64,000 bases of DNA from contig NZ_JAPNLM010000018.1 in NCBI RefSeq assembly GCF_026627255.1, positions 1 to 64,000 of the forward strand, given 5' to 3'. This DNA comes from Streptomyces antarcticus. GTDB lineage: Bacteria; Actinomycetota; Actinomycetes; Streptomycetales; Streptomycetaceae. Positions 6,373 through 14,734 of this stretch are shown one piece after another (the stretch's first letter is position 1; every line of letters begins with the position of its first letter). The notes below the pieces were generated by a model, which searched no databases, was not told the origin of the DNA, and was given only the letters and a program-made list of their open reading frames with translations. Position numbers and translations under genes: made by a program.

Positions 6373-8541
6373 GTGCATTCGCTGCGCGCGGACTACGCGG
6401 GGTTTCCGGAGTACGCCGGGCGGTACCGGCTCCAATCCGTGCTCGGCTCCGGCGGCATGGGTGTGGTCCACCTCGCCGATTCCAGTTCGGGGCTGAAACT
6501 CGCCGTCAAGGTCGTGCACGCCCAGCACGCGGTGGATCCGGAGTTCCGGGCGCGGTTCCGGCAGGAGGTCGCGGCCGCGCGGAGGGTGAGCGGGGCGTTC
6601 ACCGCGCCCGTCGTGGACGCCGATCCGGATGCCGAGCGGCCGTGGATGGCCACCCTCTTCATCGACGCGCCGACGCTGTCCGAGCGGGTACGGGAGCGGG
6701 TGCTGGACCCCGTCGAGCTGACCCGGCTCGCCGCGGGCCTGGCGGAGGCCCTGCGGGACATCCACCGGGCGGGCGTCGTGCACCGGGACCTGAAGCCCAG
6801 CAACGTACTGATGGCCCCCGACGGGGTGCGGGTCATCGACTTCGGCATCTCGCGCCCGGCCGACAGCGACCTGCGGACCGAGACGGGCAAGCTGATCGGG
6901 ACGCCCCCGTTCATGGCGCCGGAGCAGTTCCAGCGGCCCCGGGAGGTGGGGACCGCGGCGGACGTGTTCGCGCTGGGGGCGTTGTTGGTGCACGCCGCGA
7001 CCGGGCGGGGGCCCTTCGATTCCGACAGCCACTACCTGGTGGCGTACCAGGTCGTCCACAGCGAGCCCGACCTGACGGGGCTGCCGGAGCGGCTCGCCCC
7101 GATCGTCGCGCGCTGCCTGGCGAAGGACCCCGCGCGGCGGCCGACGGCCGACGCGCTGATCTCGGAGATGCGCGCCGTCGCCTATCCGACCGCCGAGGAC
7201 ACCCAGGCCTTCATTCCCCGGGCGCGCCTGCCGGTGGCCGAGCGGCCCGCGTCCGGCGACGAGGTCACGCACCGGCGGGAGCGGCCCGCGCCGCCCGCCG
7301 CGGCGCCCGCCGCGGCGGGCGGGCGCCGGTGGCGGCGCGGGCCGGTGCTGCTCGGCGCCGCGCTCGGGCTGCTGCTCGCGGCGGGGGCGGTGACCGGGTA
7401 CGCCTGGTCCGGTACGGGCGCCGAAGCTCCCGGGCGGCCCGCGTCCGGGACGCCGGCCCCGGGGACCGCGGGCGCCGCGGGCAAGCCGTTCTCGCCGTGG
7501 GCGGTGTCCCTGGGCGGCCACGCCGCGTCCTGTTCGGCGGAGGCTTCCGGCGGCGGCCTGTACTGCTCGGGGCGGGGGCTGGCCGCCGCACGGCTCGACC
7601 CCGCGGACGGCTCGGTGCTGTGGTCGGTCCGTACGGGCGCGCCCGCCCCCGGGGCGGTCACCGACAGTACGCCGCTGCACGCGGGCGGGGTGGTCCTCGC
7701 GGTGGCGCCCGGCAGCGAACTGCTGCAGGCGCTGGACCCGGCGTCGGGCGCGGAGCGCTGGCGGCGCCAACTGCCGGGCGGGGTGCGGGTGGTGACGGCA
7801 GGACCGTACGTACTCACGGTGGCCGCCGACGGCACGGTCACCGCCCTGGACGCTGCGGGCGGCGCCGAGCGCTGGACGAAGCGGATCGGCGGTGCGGGTT
7901 CCGTGTGGTGGGGCGGCGGTACCGCCGGTGCGGGCGGGCCCGTGCTCTACGCGGCGACGCCCGACGCGGGCGCCGGGTCGACCCTGCTGGCGGAGGTGGA
8001 TCCGGCGACCGGGGCCGTGCGCTGGCAGACGCGGACCGCCGGGCGGCTGCGGCCGGTCGGGGTGGCGGGCGGCGCGGTGTACCTGCTGGACAACGACGCG
8101 GGCGCCCGGACGGGTGGCGTCGTACGGGTGGACGCGGCGACCCGCGCCGTCCACCGGGTGCGGCTGGCTGCCCCGCTGTACGAGGTGGAGGCGTCGGTGG
8201 GCGCGGACGGCACGGTGTACGCGGTCGAGGCCCGGGGCGGGCTCGTGGCGGTCGGACCGGACAAGGAGCGGTGGCGGCTGGAGACCGGCGCGGGTGCCGC
8301 CTCCCGGCCGGTGGCCGCCGACGGGCGCGTGTACCTGACGGCGCAGGACGGGCGGCTGTTGACGGTCGACGCGGCGGCCGGGCGGTTCGCGGGACAGACC
8401 GAGCCCCGGGTGGGGGTGGGTCAGGCCGTGTTCAGCGCGACCCTGCCCGCACCGGTGGTCGCCGACGGGCGGGTGTACGCGGCCGCGCCCGACGGGTCGG
8501 TGTTCGCGGTGTCGGTACGGGACCCCGGCGACACGGGCTGA
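6373..8541 (+). CDS. Membrane Ser/Thr protein kinase with extracytoplasmic PQQ-type sensor domain
   Basis: 722 residues. Kinase domain residues 16-270: P-loop GSGGMG (25-30), ATP-binding Lys in LAVKV (46), catalytic HRDLKPSN (137-144) and DFG (156-158) are all intact. A Pro/Ala juxtamembrane stretch leads to one transmembrane segment near residues 323-345 (LLGAALGLLLAAGAV). The outer region (370-715) has repeated blocks such as ALDPASGAERWRRQLPGG and ALDAAGGAERWTKRIGGAG typical of PQQ/YVTN beta-propeller repeats. It therefore resembles Streptomyces AfsK-like kinases. It probably senses an envelope or extracellular ligand; the ligand is unknown. Confidence 0.93.
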   Translation: MHSLRADYAGFPEYAGRYRLQSVLGSGGMGVVHLADSSSGLKLAVKVVHAQHAVDPEFRARFRQEVAAARRVSGAFTAPVVDADPDAERPWMATLFIDAPTLSERVRERVLDPVELTRLAAGLAEALRDIHRAGVVHRDLKPSNVLMAPDGVRVIDFGISRPADSDLRTETGKLIGTPPFMAPEQFQRPREVGTAADVFALGALLVHAATGRGPFDSDSHYLVAYQVVHSEPDLTGLPERLAPIVARCLAKDPARRPTADALISEMRAVAYPTAEDTQAFIPRARLPVAERPASGDEVTHRRERPAPPAAAPAAAGGRRWRRGPVLLGAALGLLLAAGAVTGYAWSGTGAEAPGRPASGTPAPGTAGAAGKPFSPWAVSLGGHAASCSAEASGGGLYCSGRGLAAARLDPADGSVLWSVRTGAPAPGAVTDSTPLHAGGVVLAVAPGSELLQALDPASGAERWRRQLPGGVRVVTAGPYVLTVAADGTVTALDAAGGAERWTKRIGGAGSVWWGGGTAGAGGPVLYAATPDAGAGSTLLAEVDPATGAVRWQTRTAGRLRPVGVAGGAVYLLDNDAGARTGGVVRVDAATRAVHRVRLAAPLYEVEASVGADGTVYAVEARGGLVAVGPDKERWRLETGAGAASRPVAADGRVYLTAQDGRLLTVDAAAGRFAGQTEPRVGVGQAVFSATLPAPVVADGRVYAAAPDGSVFAVSVRDPGDTG

Positions 8542-8663
8542 CCGGGCCGACCGGGCCGCCACCGGCTGGCCGGACGGTTCCGGCCGACGGACGGTACCGG
8601 CTGGCGGGTTCCGGCCGACCGGGCGGTTCCGGGTCCCGCGCCCGCCGGATGGCACGCGTACAA

Positions 8664-8704
8664 GACGGGACCCCGCCGGGCGGCGCGCCCGGCGGGGTCC
8701 CGTC
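8664..8704. terminator. Bidirectional terminator between kinase gene and ilvD
   Basis: A perfect 18-bp stem (8664-8681 with 8687-8704) and 5-nt loop between convergent genes. Confidence 0.8.
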
Positions 8705-8720
8705 ACAGCGGTGGTGGGGC

Positions 8721-10571
8721 TCAGCCCAGCAACGACACGTCGCGGACCGCGCCCTTGTCGGCGCTGGTGGCCATGGCGGCGTACGCGCGCAGGGCCGCCG
8801 AGACCTTGCGCTCGCGGTTCTTCGGGGCGTACACGCCGCCGAGGACCTCGTGCCGGGCCGCGAGCGTCGCCTCGTCGACGAGCAGCTCGATGGAGCGGTT
8901 CGGGATGTCGATCCGGATGCGGTCGCCGTCCTCGACCACCGCGATCGTGCCGCCCGAGGCGGCCTCCGGGGAGGCGTGGCCGATGGACAGGCCCGAGGTG
9001 CCGCCGGAGAAGCGGCCGTCCGTCACCAGCGCGCAGACCTTGCCGAGGCCGCGGCCCTTGAGGAAGGACGTCGGGTAGAGCATCTCCTGCATGCCGGGGC
9101 CGCCGCGCGGGCCCTCGTAGCGGATGACGACGACGTCGCCCGCCGTGATCTCCTTGCGGAGGATCTTGTCGACGGCCTCGTCCTGCGACTCGCAGACGAC
9201 CGCCGGGCCCTCGAACGTCCAGATCGACTCGTCGACGCCGGCCGTCTTCACGACGCAGCCGTCGACCGCGATGTTGCCGCGCAGGACGGCGAGGCCGCCG
9301 TCCTTGGAGTACGCGTGCTGCACCGAGCGGATGCAGCCGCCCTCGGCGTCGAGGTCGAGGGTCTCCCAGCGCTCGGACTGGGAGAAGGCGCTGGCGGAGC
9401 GCTTGCAGCCGGGGGCCGCGTGCCACAGCTCCATCGCCGTGTCGGAGGCGGTGCCCGAGCGGGCGTCCCACTCGGCGAGCCAGTCCTCCAGGCCGTCGGA
9501 GTGGACGCTGGTGACGTTCTTGTTCAGGAGTCCGCCGCGGTGCAGCTCGCCGAGGATGGCGGGGATGCCGCCGGCGCGGTGGATGTCCTCCATGTAGTAC
9601 GTGCCGCCGGGCGCCACGTTGGGCGCGACCTTGGAGAGGCACGGGACGCGGCGCGAGACCTCGTCGATGTCGGTGAGGTCGTACTCCAGGCCCGCCTCCT
9701 GCGCGGCGGCCAGCAGGTGCAGGATCGTGTTGGTCGAGCCGCCCATGGCGATGTCGAGGGCCATGGCGTTCTCGAAGGCCTCGCGGGTGGCGATGTTGCG
9801 CGGCAGGACCGAGTGGTCGTCCTGCTCGTAGTGGCGCTTGGTGATCTCCACGACCGTGCGGCCGGCGTCCTCGTACAGGGCGCGGCGGGCGGTGTGCGTG
9901 GCGAGGACCGAGCCGTTGCCGGGGAGGGCGAGGCCGATGGCCTCGGCGAGGCAGTTCATCGAGTTGGCGGTGAACATGCCCGAACACGAGCCGCACGTGG
10001 GACAGGCGTTCTCCTCGATCCGCAGCACGTCCTCGTCGGAGACGTTCTCGTTGGCGGCGTCGACCATGGCGTCGATCAGGTCGAGCTTGCGGACGGTGCC
10101 GTCGACGAGGGTGGCCTGGCCGGCCTCCATCGGGCCGCCGGAGACGAAGACGACCGGGATGTTGAGGCGCATGGCGGCCATCAGCATGCCGGGGGTGATC
10201 TTGTCGCAGTTGGAGATGCAGATCAGGGCGTCCGCGCAGTGCGCCTCGACCATGTACTCCACGCTGTCCGCGATCAGGTCCCGCGAGGGCAGCGAGTACA
10301 GCATGCCTCCGTGGCCCATGGCGATGCCGTCGTCGACCGCGATGGTGTTGAACTCGCGGGGGATCGCGCCGGCCTCGCGGATGGCGTCGGAGACGATCCG
10401 GCCGACCGGGGCCAGGTGGGTGTGGCCGGGGACGAACTCGGTGAACGAGTTGGCGACCGCGATGATCGGCTTCCCGATGTCCGCGCTCGCTACGCCCGAA
10501 GCGCGCATAAGGGCACGTGCGCCCGCCATGTTGCGGCCGTGGGTGACGGTGCGGGACCTCAGCTCGGGCAT
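8721..10571 (-). CDS. ilvD: Dihydroxy-acid dehydratase
   Basis: Fe-S dehydratase of branched-chain amino-acid synthesis, converting dihydroxy-isovalerate/methylvalerate to the keto acids. 616 residues. Cluster and metal motifs are intact: SNCDKITPGMLMA and CPTCGSCSGMFTANSMNCL. A GTG at 10580 is in frame, but the Shine-Dalgarno GGGGAG abuts it, whereas ATG 10571 sits 8 nt behind it and gives the family-typical MPELRSRTVTHGRNMAGARA, so 10571 is preferred. Monocistronic; upstream TATCTA near 10625 may be its -10. Confidence 0.97.
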   Translation of the reverse strand: MPELRSRTVTHGRNMAGARALMRASGVASADIGKPIIAVANSFTEFVPGHTHLAPVGRIVSDAIREAGAIPREFNTIAVDDGIAMGHGGMLYSLPSRDLIADSVEYMVEAHCADALICISNCDKITPGMLMAAMRLNIPVVFVSGGPMEAGQATLVDGTVRKLDLIDAMVDAANENVSDEDVLRIEENACPTCGSCSGMFTANSMNCLAEAIGLALPGNGSVLATHTARRALYEDAGRTVVEITKRHYEQDDHSVLPRNIATREAFENAMALDIAMGGSTNTILHLLAAAQEAGLEYDLTDIDEVSRRVPCLSKVAPNVAPGGTYYMEDIHRAGGIPAILGELHRGGLLNKNVTSVHSDGLEDWLAEWDARSGTASDTAMELWHAAPGCKRSASAFSQSERWETLDLDAEGGCIRSVQHAYSKDGGLAVLRGNIAVDGCVVKTAGVDESIWTFEGPAVVCESQDEAVDKILRKEITAGDVVVIRYEGPRGGPGMQEMLYPTSFLKGRGLGKVCALVTDGRFSGGTSGLSIGHASPEAASGGTIAVVEDGDRIRIDIPNRSIELLVDEATLAARHEVLGGVYAPKNRERKVSAALRAYAAMATSADKGAVRDVSLLG

Positions 10572-10697
10572 CGGGTTCACTCCCCATGGGGTGGCCGGCC
10601 GTACGGACTCGGCCGCGACTGTAGATATGAAGCAGTTACGAGGCTACGCCCCTCGCCCGCGATGCGGACACCCTGTCCGGATGCCGGGACGCGGGGC

Positions 10698-11417
10698 TCA
10701 TTCTTCGGTCAGGTACCGCTGGAGCGTGGGCGCGACCAGTCTGATGATGTCCTCGGGGTCCGCCGACGCGAGGGGCTCGACCTGGACCACGTAGCGCAGG
10801 ATCGCGATGCCGACCATGTGGGAGGCGGCGAGCTCGGCGCGGAACGTCGGGTCCGGGACGTCGAGGTCGGCGGCGATCCGCTCCAGCAGGCGGCGCAGGA
10901 CGAGCCGGCGCAGCACGGCGGCCGCCGCCTCGTGGGTGAGGGCCGAGCGGATCACCGCGAGGAGGGGCGCGCGGGTGGCCGGGTTCTCCCAGACGCCGAG
11001 GAAGAAGCGGGCGAGGCGCTCGCCGATGCCGTCGGGCCCCTCGCCGAGGATCGCCGGGATCACCAGCGCCGGCTCCATGCTGACCTCGATGGCGGCGGCG
11101 AACAGGTCGTCCTTGCTGCCGAAGTAGTGGTGGACCAGGGCCGGGTCCACCCCGGCGGCCTTGGCGATGCCGCGTACGGAGGTCTTGTCGTAGCCGCGCG
11201 CGGCGAACTCGGAGCGGGCGGCGAGCCGGATGCGCTCCTGCGTGCCGGGGCCCTCGTCGGCCTCGTCGTGGCGCGGCCGTCCGGGGCCGCGACGGCGGCG
11301 CGGCGCGGGCGCCGGGGCGGGCGGGGGCGGGGTCGTCGGGGTCGGCTCGGGCACCGGCCGGTCCCCGGGCCCGGACGGCTCCGGCCCCGGCTCCGGTGAC
11401 TCCTTCGGCTCCGTCAC
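10698..11417 (-). CDS. TetR-family transcriptional regulator
   Basis: 239 residues. Residues 1-55 are a Pro/Glu-rich tail ending in a basic GRPRHDEAD segment. The helix-turn-helix domain follows (ERIRLAARSEFAARGYDKTSVRGIAKAAGVDPALVHHYFGSKDDLF), a textbook TetR_N. The C-terminal half is helical and presumably binds ligand. GTG 11417 overlaps the TGA of the upstream isomerase-like gene by 4 nt (GTGA), so the two are co-translated and the regulator may respond to that enzyme's substrate or product. Its target is unknown. Confidence 0.9.
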   Translation of the reverse strand: MTEPKESPEPGPEPSGPGDRPVPEPTPTTPPPPAPAPAPRRRRGPGRPRHDEADEGPGTQERIRLAARSEFAARGYDKTSVRGIAKAAGVDPALVHHYFGSKDDLFAAAIEVSMEPALVIPAILGEGPDGIGERLARFFLGVWENPATRAPLLAVIRSALTHEAAAAVLRRLVLRRLLERIAADLDVPDPTFRAELAASHMVGIAILRYVVQVEPLASADPEDIIRLVAPTLQRYLTEE

Positions 11418-12292
11418 GTGCGCCGGGCCCGGGGCCGGGCGGCGGGGGCGCCGGGGGCGCCGGGGGCATCGGGTACGCCGGGGGCGCCGGGCGCGGTCGC
11501 GAGGTGCAGCCGGGTGAAGGCCAGCGCCTCGGCGAGGTCGGCCTCGCGCTCGGCGGCGGACATCGCGCGCCGGGTGTTGACCTCGATGACGACGTGGCCG
11601 TCGAAGGACGTACGGGCCAGGCTCTCCAGCAGCTCGGCGCAGGGCTGCGTACCGCGGCCGGGGACGAGGTGCTCGTCCTTCGCCGAGCCGTTGCCGTCGG
11701 CGAGGTGGATGTGCGCGAGCCGGTCGCCCATCCGGTCGATCATCGCGGTGGCGTCGGTACGGGCGGTCGCGGTGTGCGAGAGGTCGACGGTGAAGTGCCG
11801 GTAGTCGTCCTTGGTGACGTCCCACTCCGGCGCGTACGCGAGCATCTCGCGGTCGCGGTAACGCCAGGGGTACATGTTCTCGACGGCGAAGCGGACGTCG
11901 GTCTCGTCGGCCATCCGCCAGATGCCGGAGACGAAGTCCCGGGAGTACTGGCGCTGCCAGCGGAACGGCGGGTGCACGACGACGGTGGAGGCGCCGAGCC
12001 GTTCGGCCGCGGCCTGGGCGCGCTGGAGCTTGGTCCACGGATCGGTGGACCAGACGCGCTGGGTGATGAGCAGGCAGGGCGCGTGGACGGCGAGGATCGG
12101 CACCTGGTGGTGGTCGGAGAGGCGGCGCAGGGCGTCGACGTCCTGGCTGACGGGGTCCGTCCAGACCATCACCTCGACGCCGTCGTAACCGAGGCGCGCG
12201 GCGATCTCGAAGGCGGTCGCCGTGGACTCCGGATACACGGAGGCCGTGGAGAGCGCGACTTTCGCGGTCGGGACGCGGACTGGTTCTGCCAC
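11414..12292 (-). CDS. Sugar-phosphate isomerase/epimerase family protein
   Basis: 292 residues from GTG 12292 (another in-frame GTG lies at 12298). The first is preferred because TACCCT (12299-12304, minus strand) ends 6 nt upstream. The sequence is an AP-endonuclease-2/xylose-isomerase-like TIM barrel: AARLGYDGVEVMVW at the N-terminus, metal-site-like blocks VVHPPFRWQ, FAVENMYPW and LAHIHLADGNGSAKDEHLVPGRG with His/Glu/Asp ligands in the expected strands. It resembles Rv0498 of M. tuberculosis by memory. An Ala/Pro/Gly repeat tail ends the protein. The reaction is not known. Confidence 0.88.
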   Translation of the reverse strand: MAEPVRVPTAKVALSTASVYPESTATAFEIAARLGYDGVEVMVWTDPVSQDVDALRRLSDHHQVPILAVHAPCLLITQRVWSTDPWTKLQRAQAAAERLGASTVVVHPPFRWQRQYSRDFVSGIWRMADETDVRFAVENMYPWRYRDREMLAYAPEWDVTKDDYRHFTVDLSHTATARTDATAMIDRMGDRLAHIHLADGNGSAKDEHLVPGRGTQPCAELLESLARTSFDGHVVIEVNTRRAMSAAEREADLAEALAFTRLHLATAPGAPGVPDAPGAPGAPAARPRARRT

Positions 12293-12298
12293 GGACAC

Positions 12299-12786
12299 AG
12301 GGTACGGGGCCGACGCGGCGCCCGGCCCGGGCAGGGGGAAGGGGCGCCCGGGCCGGGCCCCCCGCTCCGGCGCGCGCCCTCACGGCCCGGGCCGCGCACC
12401 GGCCGGTCCGAGCTGGGGATACGGGGGCTGCCAGCCGGCTCGACGCGCTCTGTCAGGGGGGCGCGGCCCGGTGCGGGATGTCACGAGGGTCACCCGCCGG
12501 ACCGGGCAGGCCGACTTTGCCGGACCGGCCGGACCGCGGCCGCTCCGGCCGCGCGGAGAGAGCGGAGAGAAGGGGACCACGGGGACCACCGTGGACGGCT
12601 TCACCGCTGCCGTCCAACTGCTGATCGCAGCCGCCGCCTTCCTGGGCATCCCACTCGTACGCGCCCGGTACGGGCCCCGCACCCGGTACGGGCCCCGCGC
12701 CCGGGCCGCGGCCGCGGCGGAGCCCGCCCGCCAGGGGGTGCCCGGCACGGTCCTCGCCGCGATCGGCATGCGCGCACCCCAGGGGG
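12299..12786. other. Intergenic interval without a confident gene
   Basis: About 490 bp between the isomerase-like gene and ppx. It contains GC-rich direct repeats (CGGTACGGGCCCCGCACC, then CGGTACGGGCCCCGCGCC near 12666-12700). A weak plus-strand frame from GTG 12590 begins with a hydrophobic segment (AVQLLIAAAAFLGIPLV) but has no ribosome binding site and runs 56 nt into the 3' end of ppx. I do not call it as a gene. Confidence 0.6.
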
Positions 12787-13737
12787 TTAGGGGGTGTCCG
12801 GCTCCCCCAACGGCGGCAGGTGGTCGAGCCTGCGCAGGATGACGCCCTCGCGCAGGGCCCAGGGGCAGATCTCCAGTTCCTCCACGCCGAAGAGGTCCAT
12901 CGCGCCCTCCGCGACCAGCGCGCCCGCCAGGATCTGGTTCGCCCGCCCCTCCGAAACCCCCGGGAGGGCCGCCCGCTGGGCCGTCGTCATCGCTGCCAGG
13001 CGCGGGACCCACTCCTCCAGGGACTTGCGGGTCAGGTCCCGCTGGACGTACAGGCCGTCCGCCGAGCGGGCCGCGCCCGCGATGCGGGCCAGCTGCTTGA
13101 AGGTCTTCGACGTGGCCACCACGTGGTCCGGGGCGCCGAAGCGGCTGAACTCCCCGACCGAGCGCGCGATCTGGGCCCGTACGTGGCGCCGCAGCGCGCG
13201 GACGTCGGCCAAGTCCACCGGGTCCCCCGGCAGCCAGCCCGCCGTGAGCCGGCCCGCGCCGAGCGGGAGGGAGACGGCACGGTCCGGCTCCTCGTCCATC
13301 CCGTACGCGATCTCCAGCGAGCCGCCGCCGATGTCGAGGACCAGCAGCTTCCCGGCCGACCAACCGAACCAGCGGCGCGCCGCGAGGAACGTCAGCCGGG
13401 CCTCGTCGTCACCGCTGAGGATGGGCAGGTCGATGCCCGTCTCCAGCTTGACGCGCGCCAGGACCTCGTCCGCGTTCGTGGCCTCGCGGACGGCGCTGGT
13501 CGCGAAGGGGACGAGGTCCTCGCAGCCCTTGTCCTCGGCGGCCTGCACCGCTTCGCCGATCACCGACACCAGCAGCTCGACGCCCGCCGGCGTGACCGCG
13601 CCGTGCTCGTCGAGGAGCTCCGCCAGGCGCAGGTCCACCTTGTGCGAGTGCGCGGGCTGGGGGCGCGCACCGGGGTGCGCGTCGACCACCAGCAGATGGA
13701 TCGTGTTCGAACCCACGTCAAGGACACCGAGTCTCAT
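12787..13737 (-). CDS. ppx: Exopolyphosphatase (Ppx/GppA family)
   Basis: Sugar-kinase/Hsp70-fold phosphatase acting on polyphosphate or pppGpp. 316 residues, matching the short actinobacterial Ppx1 class without the long C-terminal domain. Motifs: LDVGSNTIHLLVVD (residues 5-18, phosphate 1 loop), GDDEARLTFLAAR, and VLDIGGGSLEI (phosphate 2). ATG 13737 has ACGCTA (TAGCGT on minus) ending 8 nt upstream, so it is probably leaderless. It is divergent from the Cys-rich gene at 13801, with both -10 elements inside a 63-bp interval. Confidence 0.93.
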   Translation of the reverse strand: MRLGVLDVGSNTIHLLVVDAHPGARPQPAHSHKVDLRLAELLDEHGAVTPAGVELLVSVIGEAVQAAEDKGCEDLVPFATSAVREATNADEVLARVKLETGIDLPILSGDDEARLTFLAARRWFGWSAGKLLVLDIGGGSLEIAYGMDEEPDRAVSLPLGAGRLTAGWLPGDPVDLADVRALRRHVRAQIARSVGEFSRFGAPDHVVATSKTFKQLARIAGAARSADGLYVQRDLTRKSLEEWVPRLAAMTTAQRAALPGVSEGRANQILAGALVAEGAMDLFGVEELEICPWALREGVILRRLDHLPPLGEPDTP

Positions 13738-13800
13738 AGGGGGAAACGCTACTGCGGCGAAGGACGGGTGGTCGCGTGAGGGGCGCTTAGGCTTTGGTTT

Positions 13801-14631
13801 GTGCCAAATACGAAGAAGGCCAACACGACCCGGTCGAAGAAGGACGCGGGCAAGGCCAAGGGCAAGCGCAAGCCCGCGGTACCCGACGAGAAGGGGCTCG
13901 ACTTCCCCCGGGCCTGGGTGGAGTTCCCCGATCCCGCGGACGGGGAACAGGTCTTCCGCTGCGACCTGACGTGGCTGACCTCCCGCTGGACCTGCATCTT
14001 CGGCAGCGGCTGCCAGGGCATCCAGGCGGGCCGGGCGGACGACGGCTGCTGCACGCTCGGCGCGCACTTCTCCGACGAGGACGACGAGAAGCGCGTCGCG
14101 GAGAACGTGGCCCGGCTGACGCCCGAGCTGTGGCAGTTCCACGACGTCGGCAGCGAAACCGGCTGGACCCAGCTCGACGACGACGGGGAGAAGCAGACCC
14201 GCCGCTGGGAAGGCTCGTGCATCTTCCAGAACCGGCCCGGCTTCGCCGCCGGAGCGGGCTGCTCGCTGCACATCCTGGCGCTGCGCGAGGGGCGCGAGCC
14301 GCTGGAGACCAAGCCCGACGTCTGCTGGCAGCTGCCCGTCCGCCGGACGTACGACTGGATCGACCGGCCCGACGACACCCGCGTCCTCCAGGTGTCGATC
14401 GGCGAGTACGACCGCCGTGGCTGGGGGCCGGGCGGCCACGAACTGCACTGGTGGTGCACGTCGGCGACCTCCGCGCACGGCGCCGGGGACCCGGTGTACG
14501 TGACGTACCGGGCCGAGCTGACGGAGCTGATGGGCAAGGAGGGGTACGAGGAGCTCGTACGGCTCTGCGAGGCGCGGCTCGCCTCGCTGCTGCCGATGGC
14601 CCCGCACCCGGCGGACCCGGTCGCGCCCTGA
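13801..14631 (+). CDS. Cys-rich conserved actinobacterial protein (Rv0495c-like)
   Basis: 276 residues; Lys-rich N-terminus, then a globular domain with many conserved-looking cysteines and Trp: FRCDLTWLTSRWTCIFGSGC, GCCTLGAHF, SCIFQNRPGFAAGAGCSLH, DVCWQLP and LHWWCTS. These could bind zinc or an Fe-S cluster. I recognise the family from M. tuberculosis Rv0495c, which also sits beside ppx, so the pair is conserved over a long distance; the function is not known. GTG 13801 follows TAGGCT (13788-13793) by 7 nt, hence leaderless. Confidence 0.85.
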   Translation: MPNTKKANTTRSKKDAGKAKGKRKPAVPDEKGLDFPRAWVEFPDPADGEQVFRCDLTWLTSRWTCIFGSGCQGIQAGRADDGCCTLGAHFSDEDDEKRVAENVARLTPELWQFHDVGSETGWTQLDDDGEKQTRRWEGSCIFQNRPGFAAGAGCSLHILALREGREPLETKPDVCWQLPVRRTYDWIDRPDDTRVLQVSIGEYDRRGWGPGGHELHWWCTSATSAHGAGDPVYVTYRAELTELMGKEGYEELVRLCEARLASLLPMAPHPADPVAP

Positions 14632-14734
14632 GGCCCGCCGCGCCCCGAGGCCCGCCGCGCCCCGAGGCTGCGGGACCCCGAGGCCGACGGGACGAGCACG
14701 CGGGCCCGGCGGGCTCAGGAGCGCGAGGTGAGGC

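Noticed and set aside
6363..11399. Very long open frame of about 1680 codons on the plus strand
   Set aside because: It is a shadow of the kinase gene and the antisense of ilvD and the TetR gene; composition is Arg/Gly/Ala-rich and no domain matches.
12590..12842. Possible small membrane protein on the plus strand
   Set aside because: No ribosome site, overlaps ppx, and the hydrophobic segment could be chance in GC-rich DNA.
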